A DNA stretch of 64,000 bases from Phycisphaerales bacterium (GTDB lineage: Bacteria; Planctomycetota; Phycisphaerae; Phycisphaerales; UBA1924). Numbering within the stretch: the first letter of the stretch is position 1; every line of letters starts with the position of its first letter. The stretch is taken from positions 62,001-126,000 of the forward strand of contig JADJMV010000025.1 of assembly GCA_016709445.1 (NCBI GenBank), given 5' to 3'. Shown in pieces: positions 56,847-64,000 of the stretch. The position numbers were made by a program, and so were the translations under genes. Below the pieces are notes generated by a model, which made no database searches, was not told the DNA's origin, and saw only the letters and a list, made by a program, of their open reading frames with translations.

Positions 56847-58982
56847 ATGGTGTTCGGAACTCGGCGTTCGGTGTTCGGTGCGGCGGTTGTCGCGCTCTCG
56901 GCCGGTCTGGCGATCGCCGGTGGCTCGGGCGAGAACGTGATCATCATCGCCGACCCATTGAACCCCGAGTCGATGTACGCCGCGAACTACTACAAGGCGG
57001 CGCGGCATCTCCCGGATGCCAACATCCTCTGCTTCTCACCGGGTGCGACGAGCTATCAGTCGTTCGTGCAGTTTAACCTTGCCGCTCTCCAGGCCCTGAT
57101 CGAACAGCGTGGGCTCGCCGACCAGGCCGACTACATCCTGCTCATGCCCGGGTCCCCGTTCTACATCAACGCCCCGGGCCTGGTCAACGACGGCTGCTCG
57201 CCGGTGAACCGTTTCTCGATCAGTGGGGCGTACACGACCGCGTTCATCTCCGATGATGTGCTCGGCGGGGTGGCATCGACGTTTCCGAACCGCTACGCGC
57301 GCAATGTTTTCAACCCGCAGCCGTTCGATTCCCAGACGCGATGGTTGAACGGCTCGCCGAGCAACGACCCCACCGCCGATCGCTACTACCTGGGTGCGAT
57401 GCTCGGGTATACGGGGGAGCGGGGCAACACCCTGGCCGAGATCCTCGCCAACGTCGACCGGTCCGTCGCGGCCGACTACACACGCCCCGTGGGCACGTTC
57501 TACTTCTGTCAGACCGACGACAACGCCCGGTCCTCACCCCGCCACAACTCGTTCGACTCCGTGGTCAATGAGATCGTCAGCCTCGGCGGGAGCGCCAGTC
57601 ACGAGATGCGGCAACTCCCCCGGAACGACCACGACATCCTCAGCATCCTGACCGGGTATGCGACGCTCGATATCCAGGGCGCGAATATGACACTCCTGGC
57701 GGGCTCGTACTGCGATCATCTCACGAGCTATGGCGCGACCTTTGACGTGGCGAGCCAGACAAAGATCTCCGAGTGGATTACCAAAGGGGCCACGGCCTCC
57801 ATGGGTGCGGTCGAGGAGCCCTGCAATTACCCCGGAAAGTTCACCCATGCACGCTCTATGGCCTACTACTACCAGGGCGCGTCCATGGGCGAGTCGATCT
57901 TTCGCGCGCTCGGCTTCACACCCTTCCAGGGGCTCGTCTATGGAGATCCGCTGTGCCGGCTCTTTGACTACCCCGTCGGCGTGACCGTCGACAACCCTCC
58001 GCCCGGGCCCGTATCGGGGAATGTCGCTCTCACCGCCGTCGGGAGCACCGAAAAGCCCTTCAACTTCGTGCTCGACTACGAGGTCCTGGTCGACAACCAC
58101 CGCGTCGCCGCAGATTTCCAGATGCCGCTGACGTTCGATTCGGCGACGCTCGGGGACGGATGGCACGACCTGCGGGTCGTGGGCTACGACACCTCCAGTG
58201 TCCGCTCCATGGGCGTCTGGCAGGGGGCTCTCGTGGTTCGGAACAAGGGGCGCTCGGCCGAGCTCACCCCCCACGCTATTGCCGGCGATCACGCGACCGA
58301 CTTCGTCTTTGATGCCTCCGGACTCGGTGGCGGGATCGGCGGCTCCCCCGTCGAGATCCGCCTCGTGAGCGGCGGGCGCGTGTTGGCGGCCGCCGCGGGC
58401 TGCGATGCGACCCTCCATACCCGTGGCCTCCAACTCGGCGCCGGCGTCAGCCACGTGCAGGCCGAAGCGCTCTTCGCCGACGGTATGCGGGTCCGATCGG
58501 CCCCCGTTGCGGTTACGGTCGCCTACGACAACGGCGTGCCGGCGCCGGCGGCGCCGGGCGTCTTCACCTCGTCGGCGTGGCTCGGCGCCGCGACAACCCT
58601 CGTGGAGTTGCCCTACACCCACGCCAACGGCGCAGACACGCCAACGTTTGCGATCGTCGACCCCCCCGCGCACGCCACGATTGTTCCGGGCCCTGCCGGG
58701 CCATACCGCCTGATCAAACCCGATGCCGGCGCGTCCGGACACGATGTGATGACCTACCGGGTGACCAACTCCAGCGGCCAGTCGGCGCTCGGGCGGGTCG
58801 TCTTGGTCTACGACGCCCACCCGCTGGATGTCACCGGCGACGGGGCCTTCGACATCGACGACCTCTACGCGATCAACCAGCTCCCGGTCGATGTCAACCT
58901 CGACGGCGTCGCCAACGGTGCGGATATCCGGTATCTCCAGGCGGTGCTCCGCTGCGGGGAGCAGCGTGAGGTAATCCGATAA
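56847..58982 (+). CDS. Secreted TIGR03790-like protein with dockerin-type tail
   Basis: The 711-residue protein has GGAGGAGAGG upstream and a signal peptide (VFGAAVVALSAGLAIAGG). Residues about 30-380 fit the TIGR03790 pattern I remember: NVIIIADPLNPESMYAANYY at the start and LTSYGATF...ISEWITKGATAS-x-GAVEEP in the middle. The rest is beta-sandwich. The C-terminus has a dockerin-like pair (DVTGDGAFDIDDLYAIN, DVNLDGVANGADIRYLQ). Function of the family is unknown; the Asp pattern suggests calcium binding and attachment to a scaffold or surface. Confidence 0.72.
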   Translation: MVFGTRRSVFGAAVVALSAGLAIAGGSGENVIIIADPLNPESMYAANYYKAARHLPDANILCFSPGATSYQSFVQFNLAALQALIEQRGLADQADYILLMPGSPFYINAPGLVNDGCSPVNRFSISGAYTTAFISDDVLGGVASTFPNRYARNVFNPQPFDSQTRWLNGSPSNDPTADRYYLGAMLGYTGERGNTLAEILANVDRSVAADYTRPVGTFYFCQTDDNARSSPRHNSFDSVVNEIVSLGGSASHEMRQLPRNDHDILSILTGYATLDIQGANMTLLAGSYCDHLTSYGATFDVASQTKISEWITKGATASMGAVEEPCNYPGKFTHARSMAYYYQGASMGESIFRALGFTPFQGLVYGDPLCRLFDYPVGVTVDNPPPGPVSGNVALTAVGSTEKPFNFVLDYEVLVDNHRVAADFQMPLTFDSATLGDGWHDLRVVGYDTSSVRSMGVWQGALVVRNKGRSAELTPHAIAGDHATDFVFDASGLGGGIGGSPVEIRLVSGGRVLAAAAGCDATLHTRGLQLGAGVSHVQAEALFADGMRVRSAPVAVTVAYDNGVPAPAAPGVFTSSAWLGAATTLVELPYTHANGADTPTFAIVDPPAHATIVPGPAGPYRLIKPDAGASGHDVMTYRVTNSSGQSALGRVVLVYDAHPLDVTGDGAFDIDDLYAINQLPVDVNLDGVANGADIRYLQAVLRCGEQREVIR

Positions 58983-59112
58983 CCATTCTGGATCTCCGCA
59001 CAACGTAGTGGGTTTCCCTCTATTTGTCAGTGGATTTGCCTACACCCGGCTCCGGCCCGGGCCGATGTTCCCTCGTCGAAATGTGTCCCGCTGGGGGTGT
59101 GAGGAGAGATCC

Positions 59113-60486
59113 GTGCGGCGGTTCCTGTGCCCGGCCAGAGTCGTGGCCTATGCCGTCCTTGTCGGGGGAATCCTCCTGACGGAGGCGGTGACGCACCTGC
59201 TGAGATTCCATCGTCCGGAAGCGGGCATGGCGTGGCTCGCATCGCTCCCGCGGGGCGTCCGCGCCACGGGCTGGCTGGCCGCCTGCGGTCTGGCGGCCTC
59301 CATCGGCATGGTTGCGACCTCGAGGCGCCGCGCCGCGGAGACGGCACGCCGCGAGGCCGACCTGCGCGCCGATGCGCTCGTGGTGCGACGCCAGCGGGCC
59401 GAGGTCCGTGCCCGCAGTGCCGCGATCGTGGACCAGCTCCGGCGCACGAGCCACAACATCCGCTCGCCGCTCATGAACATCCTGGGATCGATCGACATGC
59501 TGCTCGCGCAGGCGATGCCGTTCGACGCGGCCTCCCATCTGCGGGTGGTTCGGTCGAACGCCCAGCACATCCTCACACTCGCCAACGAGTTGCTCGAGCT
59601 GGCGGCGTCGGCGTCGGTGCCCCTCGGGGAGCGGGACATCGATCCCAACGCGATGCTCGCAGAGATCGCCGGCGCTTTCCGCGACCGGGCGCTCGCGTCG
59701 GGGATCACGCTCGCGCTCACCTGGGAGACGGTGGCGCCGCCGAGGCTGCGGATCGACCCCACCCGCTGCCGCGAGATCCTCACCAACCTGATCGACAACG
59801 CGCTCCGTCACACCGATGCCGGCGGCGTCCGTGTGGTCGCGGGCTACGACCCGGCTCCGGGCATTCTGCGGGTCTGCATCGCCGACACGGGCTGCGGCAT
59901 GACCCCGGAGCGTGTCGCGACACTTTTCGATCCTGGCGCGCGCGCCGAGGCGACGCCGGGCCGCGCCGGCGTCGGTCTGGTGATCACGCGACACCTGGTC
60001 GAGGCGATGGGCGGGACAATCGAGGTGGCCTCGGAGTTTGGCGCGGGGAGCGTGTTCACGGTGAGCGTTCCTGCCGCGCAGGCCACGGCGCCGACGGCAC
60101 GATCGGTCCGGGGCTGGGGCGTGGTGCTCGTGGTCGACGACGCCCCGGAGGTGCTCTCGTTCATGCTCTCGGCGTTGCGAGCTCAGGGGCTCTCCGTGGC
60201 GACGGCGGGGACGGCCGAGGCCGCGCTCCACACGATCGATGCGGATCCGGGTATCGGCACCGTGCTGATCGATCTGAGTGTGGCGGACGCCCCGGCCCTC
60301 CTCCGGCGCCTGCGGGAGAGCGCACCTCCCCGAAGGGTGGTCGCCTTCTCGGGCGACGTCACACCCGGCGCGGAGGGTCGGGCCGTCGCCGAGGGCTTCG
60401 ACGGCTTCCTGCCCAAGCCCTTTACCGACGCCAAACTGGCGGAGGCGCTTGCCCGGATGCCCGAGCGTCGCGCCCACGCCGCCTAG
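59113..60486 (+). CDS. Hybrid sensor histidine kinase / response regulator
   Basis: The GTG at 59113 has GGAGAG just upstream and begins a two-TM N-terminus; ATGs at 59008 and 59065 extend the frame but lack a site. Order: TM helices near 9-27 and 51-68, a coiled region, HisKA with His114 (TSHNIRSPL), HATPase (NLIDNALRHTD, IADTGCGMTPE), then a receiver with VVDDAPEV, phospho-acceptor Asp near 387 (GTVLIDLSVAD) and LPKPF. The receiver's output could pass to the adjacent FHA-GAF-SpoIIE phosphatase. Signal unknown; the periplasmic loop is short, so it may sense from within the membrane or cytoplasm. Confidence 0.85.
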   Translation: MRRFLCPARVVAYAVLVGGILLTEAVTHLLRFHRPEAGMAWLASLPRGVRATGWLAACGLAASIGMVATSRRRAAETARREADLRADALVVRRQRAEVRARSAAIVDQLRRTSHNIRSPLMNILGSIDMLLAQAMPFDAASHLRVVRSNAQHILTLANELLELAASASVPLGERDIDPNAMLAEIAGAFRDRALASGITLALTWETVAPPRLRIDPTRCREILTNLIDNALRHTDAGGVRVVAGYDPAPGILRVCIADTGCGMTPERVATLFDPGARAEATPGRAGVGLVITRHLVEAMGGTIEVASEFGAGSVFTVSVPAAQATAPTARSVRGWGVVLVVDDAPEVLSFMLSALRAQGLSVATAGTAEAALHTIDADPGIGTVLIDLSVADAPALLRRLRESAPPRRVVAFSGDVTPGAEGRAVAEGFDGFLPKPFTDAKLAEALARMPERRAHAA

Positions 60487-60522
60487 CGCCCCCGGTCCGC
60501 GCGACCACGATATAAAGCACCC

Positions 60523-62196
60523 ATGGACGCCCCGGGTCAACGCCTCAAGCTCGTGCCGCTCCGCGGCCCGGCCCTCGCCGAGCTGAGGTTCGACCCCGGC
60601 GCCGACGTGGTCCTGGGGCGGAGCGCGACGAGCGACGTCCAGCTCGCCGACCCGGCCGTCTCGCGTCGCCACGCCCGCCTGGTCAGTCAGGCCGGAGCCT
60701 GGTTCATCACCGATCTGGCCAGCCGTGCGGGTGTGCTGCTCAACGCACAGCTGCTCGCGCCGGATACCCCAACACCGCTCTCCGACCTCGATCTCGTCGC
60801 GATCGGCCCCTGGACCTTCCGCGTCCACGTCGGCGTTGCGTCCGCGGCGATGCGCACGATCGCGATGGGGCCGGACCGCCTCGACCCGGGGGAGCGTGTC
60901 GAGTCGGTCCCAGAGCGCGAGCTGCGCTCGATCGCCCGACGGCGGCTCGATCTGCTCATCGAGTGCGCCGCCAGCATCAACGCCGCGACCAGCGAGCGTG
61001 CCCTGGCGCGCGCCGTCGTCGACGCCGCGAGGGAGGGGACGGGATTCCCGCGGGCCGCGTTGTTCCGCGTGGCGGGCGACGGGGTGGCCGTTCTCGCCTC
61101 GGGGGGCGAGGCCGAGGTCCGCGCCGACTCTTTCTCTCGCACATTGATCACGATGGCCTCCTCGGGCCAGATCGCCCGGCTGAGCCACGATGTGCCGATG
61201 ACCCATGGCGAGTCCATCGCCCGCCTGGGCATCCAGGCGGCGGTCTGCGCACCGCTGATGATCGGCACCGCCGTCGACGCCTTCCTCTACCTCGACGACC
61301 GGCGCCGCCGCGCCGACATGCCCGGCGGGGAGGCCAGGCCGGATACGCGCACCGAAGTCCGCGCCGATGCGGCCGCGTTTTGTCAGGCCCTCTGCCGCAT
61401 CGGCGGGCTCGCCCTCGCCAATCTACGCCGGGCGGCGCTCGAACGCCTGAACGCCGACATCATGCGCGATGTCGGCGCCGCGGCCGAGGCCCAGCGGCTG
61501 CTCATGCCCCAGCCTGACGGCGTATGCCGCGGAGTGGCCTACAGCGTCCGCATGCGCCCCGGACGGTTCGTCGCCGGAGATCTCTTCAATCTGCTCCCGC
61601 TGAGCGGATCCCGCGTCGGGGTCTACCTCGGCGACGTCGCGGGCAAGGGCGTCGGCGCGGCCATTCTAATGGCAACCACCCAAGCGTTGCTCAACGCGGC
61701 CCTCCGCGAGTGCGAGGGACCCGCCGACGCGCTGGGGCGGGTCGGCGGCGAACTCGCCCACCTCCTGCCCGGGGGCCGGTTTATCTCCCTCTGGGTCGGC
61801 ATCCTCGACCCGGCCACGGGGCGCATCCGATTTGTCGACGCCGGCCACGGACACTGGCTGGTCCGCTCGGGGCCCGCCGGCGAGCCGGAGCGGCTCCCGG
61901 TCCGTGGCGGGCTGCCGCTGGGCATCGATCCCGAGCGTCCCTACGAGGATGAGCAGCTCACGCTCCCCCCGGGCTCCCGCCTCATTCTCCATTCCGACGG
62001 CGTTCACGAGCAGCGATCACGCGATGGTGAGGAGTTCGGCGTCGATCGGATCGTCCAGATCCTTCGGGCGTGCGGCTCCTCCCGCGAAGAGGCCGAAGGT
62101 CTCTTCCGCGCCGTCCGCGAGTTCGCCCCCGGCGACGCCCTCGACGACGATGTCACGATCGCGAGTATCGAGTTGCCCGGTGGGCGGGGATTGTGA
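60523..62196 (+). CDS. FHA-GAF-SpoIIE (PP2C-type) phosphatase
   Basis: The 557-residue protein lies 36 bases after the histidine kinase gene. Residues about 15-105 form an FHA domain (VLGRSATSDVQLADPAVSRR), which binds phosphothreonine. Residues about 140-300 form a GAF-like sensor domain. The rest is a SpoIIE/PP2C phosphatase with the metal-binding Asp residues in GRFVAGDLFN, YLGDVAGKG and the later DDDVTIASI. Such enzymes dephosphorylate anti-sigma-factor antagonists in partner-switching systems. No antagonist or anti-sigma gene is seen nearby. Confidence 0.87.
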   Translation: MDAPGQRLKLVPLRGPALAELRFDPGADVVLGRSATSDVQLADPAVSRRHARLVSQAGAWFITDLASRAGVLLNAQLLAPDTPTPLSDLDLVAIGPWTFRVHVGVASAAMRTIAMGPDRLDPGERVESVPERELRSIARRRLDLLIECAASINAATSERALARAVVDAAREGTGFPRAALFRVAGDGVAVLASGGEAEVRADSFSRTLITMASSGQIARLSHDVPMTHGESIARLGIQAAVCAPLMIGTAVDAFLYLDDRRRRADMPGGEARPDTRTEVRADAAAFCQALCRIGGLALANLRRAALERLNADIMRDVGAAAEAQRLLMPQPDGVCRGVAYSVRMRPGRFVAGDLFNLLPLSGSRVGVYLGDVAGKGVGAAILMATTQALLNAALRECEGPADALGRVGGELAHLLPGGRFISLWVGILDPATGRIRFVDAGHGHWLVRSGPAGEPERLPVRGGLPLGIDPERPYEDEQLTLPPGSRLILHSDGVHEQRSRDGEEFGVDRIVQILRACGSSREEAEGLFRAVREFAPGDALDDDVTIASIELPGGRGL

Positions 62197-62317
62197 GGAG
62201 AGCGCGAGGGCGTGGAGAGCGCGCGAGGAACCAGCGGAGCCTGGAAGATGTGCGCACGATCACCCCTGGGATTCCTCCGCTCCCTCCGCATCCAGTCGCG
62301 CCTTGGCGTGCTCGAGA

Positions 62318-62785
62318 TTAGGGCCTGGGCGGGACGCCGATGTCCTCGTTCCAGAGTTCGGGATTCTCGCGGATGAACCGCTCCATCAGGGCGGCGCACC
62401 GCGGGTCGTCGAGCACGACCACCTCGATGCCCTCGGCCCGCAGCCAGTCCTCCCGCCCCCGGAAGGTCCGATGCTCCCCGATCACGACCCGCGGGATTCG
62501 GTGCAGCACCGCCGTCCCCGCGCACATGGCGCAGGGAGAGAGCGTGGTGGCCATGGTGAGCGTGTGCCAATCGCGCCGCCGTCCGGCCGCCCGAATACAG
62601 GACATCTCGCCGTGGGCGGTCGGATCATCCGCCTGCACCCGCATATTGTGCCCGGCCGCGACGACACGCCCCGAAGCATCGAGCAGCGACGCCCCGATGG
62701 GGATCCCTCCCTCGCGCATGGACTTCTCCGCCTGCTCCAGCGCGGCGTTGAGGGCAAGACGGTCGAGTTCCAGCGTGGTCGCCAT
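62318..62785 (-). CDS. Cytosine/nucleoside deaminase of the fungal FCY1 type
   Basis: The 155-residue zinc deaminase has the HGEMSCIRAAGR His-x-Glu site and SPCAMCAGTAVLHRIPRVVI (Pro-Cys-x-x-Cys). The C-terminal ERFIRENPELWNEDIG closely follows the yeast cytosine deaminase ending, whereas bacterial CodA belongs to an unrelated family. It would convert cytosine to uracil. Start at 62785 is the only good one. Transfer from or ancient relation to the fungal gene is an inference. Confidence 0.82.
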   Translation of the reverse strand: MATTLELDRLALNAALEQAEKSMREGGIPIGASLLDASGRVVAAGHNMRVQADDPTAHGEMSCIRAAGRRRDWHTLTMATTLSPCAMCAGTAVLHRIPRVVIGEHRTFRGREDWLRAEGIEVVVLDDPRCAALMERFIRENPELWNEDIGVPPRP

Positions 62786-62978
62786 GCGGCCTCCCTTCCT
62801 GGCCGGGCGCCGGCCGCGGCCTGTTCATGCTACCGAGGGGCTGGGGTTCGGCCCAGGACGGAGGCGGAACCCGAATGTGCACCCGGGGGGCGAGCCCGGA
62901 CGATAAGCCCCAGCAGGCGCCAGGGCGGCCGTGCGCGCGGATCGCGGGCGGGCGCGTCGCATTCCGAGGGACCCGTGC

Positions 62979-64000
62979 ATGAAGGTCTACGTGGGCATGT
63001 CGCCCGGCTACACCGACGCCTCGCACGTGTTTCCCTTCGCCAAGACGCTGCTGACCTACCTCGACCGAGCCGGGATCGAGCACACCGACCGGCCCGGGAC
63101 GGGCGAGGACGTCGCGGTGTGTGTCCAGTGGACGCCCCCGCCGGACGTGGTCGAGGAGATGCGCCGGCGCGGCGTGGTCATCGTGCACCGCCTCGACGGG
63201 CGGGCCAAGGCCCTCGTCAAGGTCTACGAGCGGGACGACCAGAACCGTTGCATCAATGCCCTGGCGCACTGGACGGTCTTCCAGTCCCGGTACGTCCGCG
63301 AGCACACGACCCGGCCCTGTGAGACCATCTTTGGCCTCGAGCCGCCCGTCTGTCAGACCCCCCAGCGGGGCTCGATCATCTACAACGGTGTCGATCGTGG
63401 CGTGTTCTGCGAGCAGGGTCCGCGCGAGGCGCTCGAGGGCGATCTGCGGATTCTGCATGTCGCATTCACTCACGGTATCCGCAAGGGCGTCGCCGACCTG
63501 GTCCGGATCGCCGAGTTGCTCCGCAACAATCCCAAGATCCGATTCTACACGATCGGACGCCAGGACCTGGACATGGCCCACGGGCACCTGCTCGCCGGCC
63601 TGCCCAATGTCACCCATCTCGGTGTCATCGTCGACCGCGATCGCCTCGCGCGGATCATGAGGTCCTGCCACGTCCTCTTCTTCCCCTCCCGTGGCGACTA
63701 TTGCCCCAACACCGTGCTCGAGGCCATGTCCTGCGGCCTGCCGGTGTGGTACCACGAGTCCGGCGGCACGCCCGAGCTGGTCCGTACCGACGAGATTGTC
63801 GCCGGCGTTCCGATGATGCCGGAGAACCCGATCTATCCCCTCCACGTGCTCCGCGAGCACCAGCGCGAGTTCTCGCGCCGGGCGGTCGAGATGGTACGGA
63901 GCCGCTTCACGATGGAGCACATGGGGCTCGCCTATGTCGAGCTGTTCGCCCAGCTGCTCGAATCGCGGACCGCCGCCAAAGCCAGCCCGTCCACGGCGAC
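62979..64000 (+). CDS. Glycosyltransferase (GT4-like), cut by the right window edge
   Basis: From the ATG at 62979 there are about 340 open codons to the end of the window with no stop. After an N-terminal Rossmann half (KVYVGMSPGYTDASHVFPFA), the donor-binding half contains SIIYNGVDRGVF, the sequence GIRKGVADLVRIAELL and the E-x7-E-type motif PNTVLEAMSCGLPVWYHESG. These are hallmarks of GT4 retaining glycosyltransferases. It is likely in polysaccharide or glycoprotein synthesis. No other sugar gene is visible next to it. Confidence 0.8.
   Translation, partial: MKVYVGMSPGYTDASHVFPFAKTLLTYLDRAGIEHTDRPGTGEDVAVCVQWTPPPDVVEEMRRRGVVIVHRLDGRAKALVKVYERDDQNRCINALAHWTVFQSRYVREHTTRPCETIFGLEPPVCQTPQRGSIIYNGVDRGVFCEQGPREALEGDLRILHVAFTHGIRKGVADLVRIAELLRNNPKIRFYTIGRQDLDMAHGHLLAGLPNVTHLGVIVDRDRLARIMRSCHVLFFPSRGDYCPNTVLEAMSCGLPVWYHESGGTPELVRTDEIVAGVPMMPENPIYPLHVLREHQREFSRRAVEMVRSRFTMEHMGLAYVELFAQLLESRTAAKASPSTA

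Noticed and set aside
1..64000. CRISPR arrays, IS elements, rRNA genes
   Set aside because: No regularly spaced repeats with unique spacers, no transposase and no rRNA sequence were found. The 45-bp hairpins at 14176-14283 have no variable spacers.

Overview
This window looks like chromosome from a high-GC planctomycete of the class Phycisphaerae. Several things point there. Secreted proteins end in dockerin-like tails built on D-x-N/D-x-D-G repeats. A secreted protein ends in a PEP-CTERM-like VPTPG sorting tail. Three membrane proteins carry the planctomycete-style zinc ribbon C-x-x-C-x-Y-D-(M/L)-x-G...C-x-E-C-G. EF-Tu has a switch I of the form K-T-V-T-I in place of R-G-I-T-I. SecE carries a long N-terminal extension. 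Coding density is high and codon third positions are rich in G and C.

Layout. 1-4.2 kb: surface-polysaccharide functions (LPS-kinase-like protein, GT2 glycosyltransferase), a sulfotransferase and a two-domain secreted hydrolase. 4.4-6.6 kb: a DEAD-box RNA helicase with a strong hairpin upstream, and a ferredoxin. 6.6-14.2 kb: membrane proteins including a tandem paralogous pair, and a large BNR/VPS10-type lipoprotein followed by three 45-bp hairpin repeats. 14.3-18.5 kb: phenylalanine hydroxylase, then a 2.9-kb island (prepilin-like, Cys-rich secreted, anchored secreted and MauE-like proteins) bounded on its far side by a second copy of the phhA 3' end. 18.7-24.9 kb: arginine decarboxylase, a deoxyhypusine-synthase-like protein (together suggesting polyamine metabolism) and small planctomycete proteins. 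24.9-29.8 kb: a phage-like cassette. On the minus strand it holds a sigma-region-4-like HTH protein, an ABC-type ATPase, a GNAT acetyltransferase, a small protein and a terminase large subunit. A divergent XRE/S24 repressor faces it across a promoter region with inverted repeats. No capsid, portal, tail or integrase gene is present. 30-33 kb: a two-TM HTH protein, a GbsR-type regulator pair and a UbiA-type prenyltransferase. 33.2-43 kb: a block of minus-strand exported proteins (subtilisin-like protease, metzincin, DUF1028/FG-GAP protein, PEP-CTERM protein, transglutaminase-like protein), several followed by clear intrinsic terminators. 43-46.7 kb: trnT-tuf-rpmG-trnW-secE-nusG. 46.7-51.7 kb: a 1658-residue AsmA-like protein. 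51.7-55.1 kb: argR-argC-argB-argF on the minus strand, with an ARG-box-like site over the argR promoter. 55.2-64 kb: an alpha/beta hydrolase, a membrane protein, a TIGR03790-like secreted protein, a hybrid histidine kinase next to an FHA-GAF-SpoIIE phosphatase, a fungal-type cytosine deaminase and a glycosyltransferase that runs off the right edge.

Six genes are interrupted by apparent single-base indels, seven sites in all and mostly in short homopolymers (near 13874, 16655, 22076, 32422, 33905, 34982 and 55568). The protein continues cleanly in the new frame each time. I therefore annotate them as frameshifted genes and suspect consensus errors at least as strongly as real decay. The most promising leads for new biology are the phage-like terminase/ABC-GNAT cassette and the phhA-flanked island.
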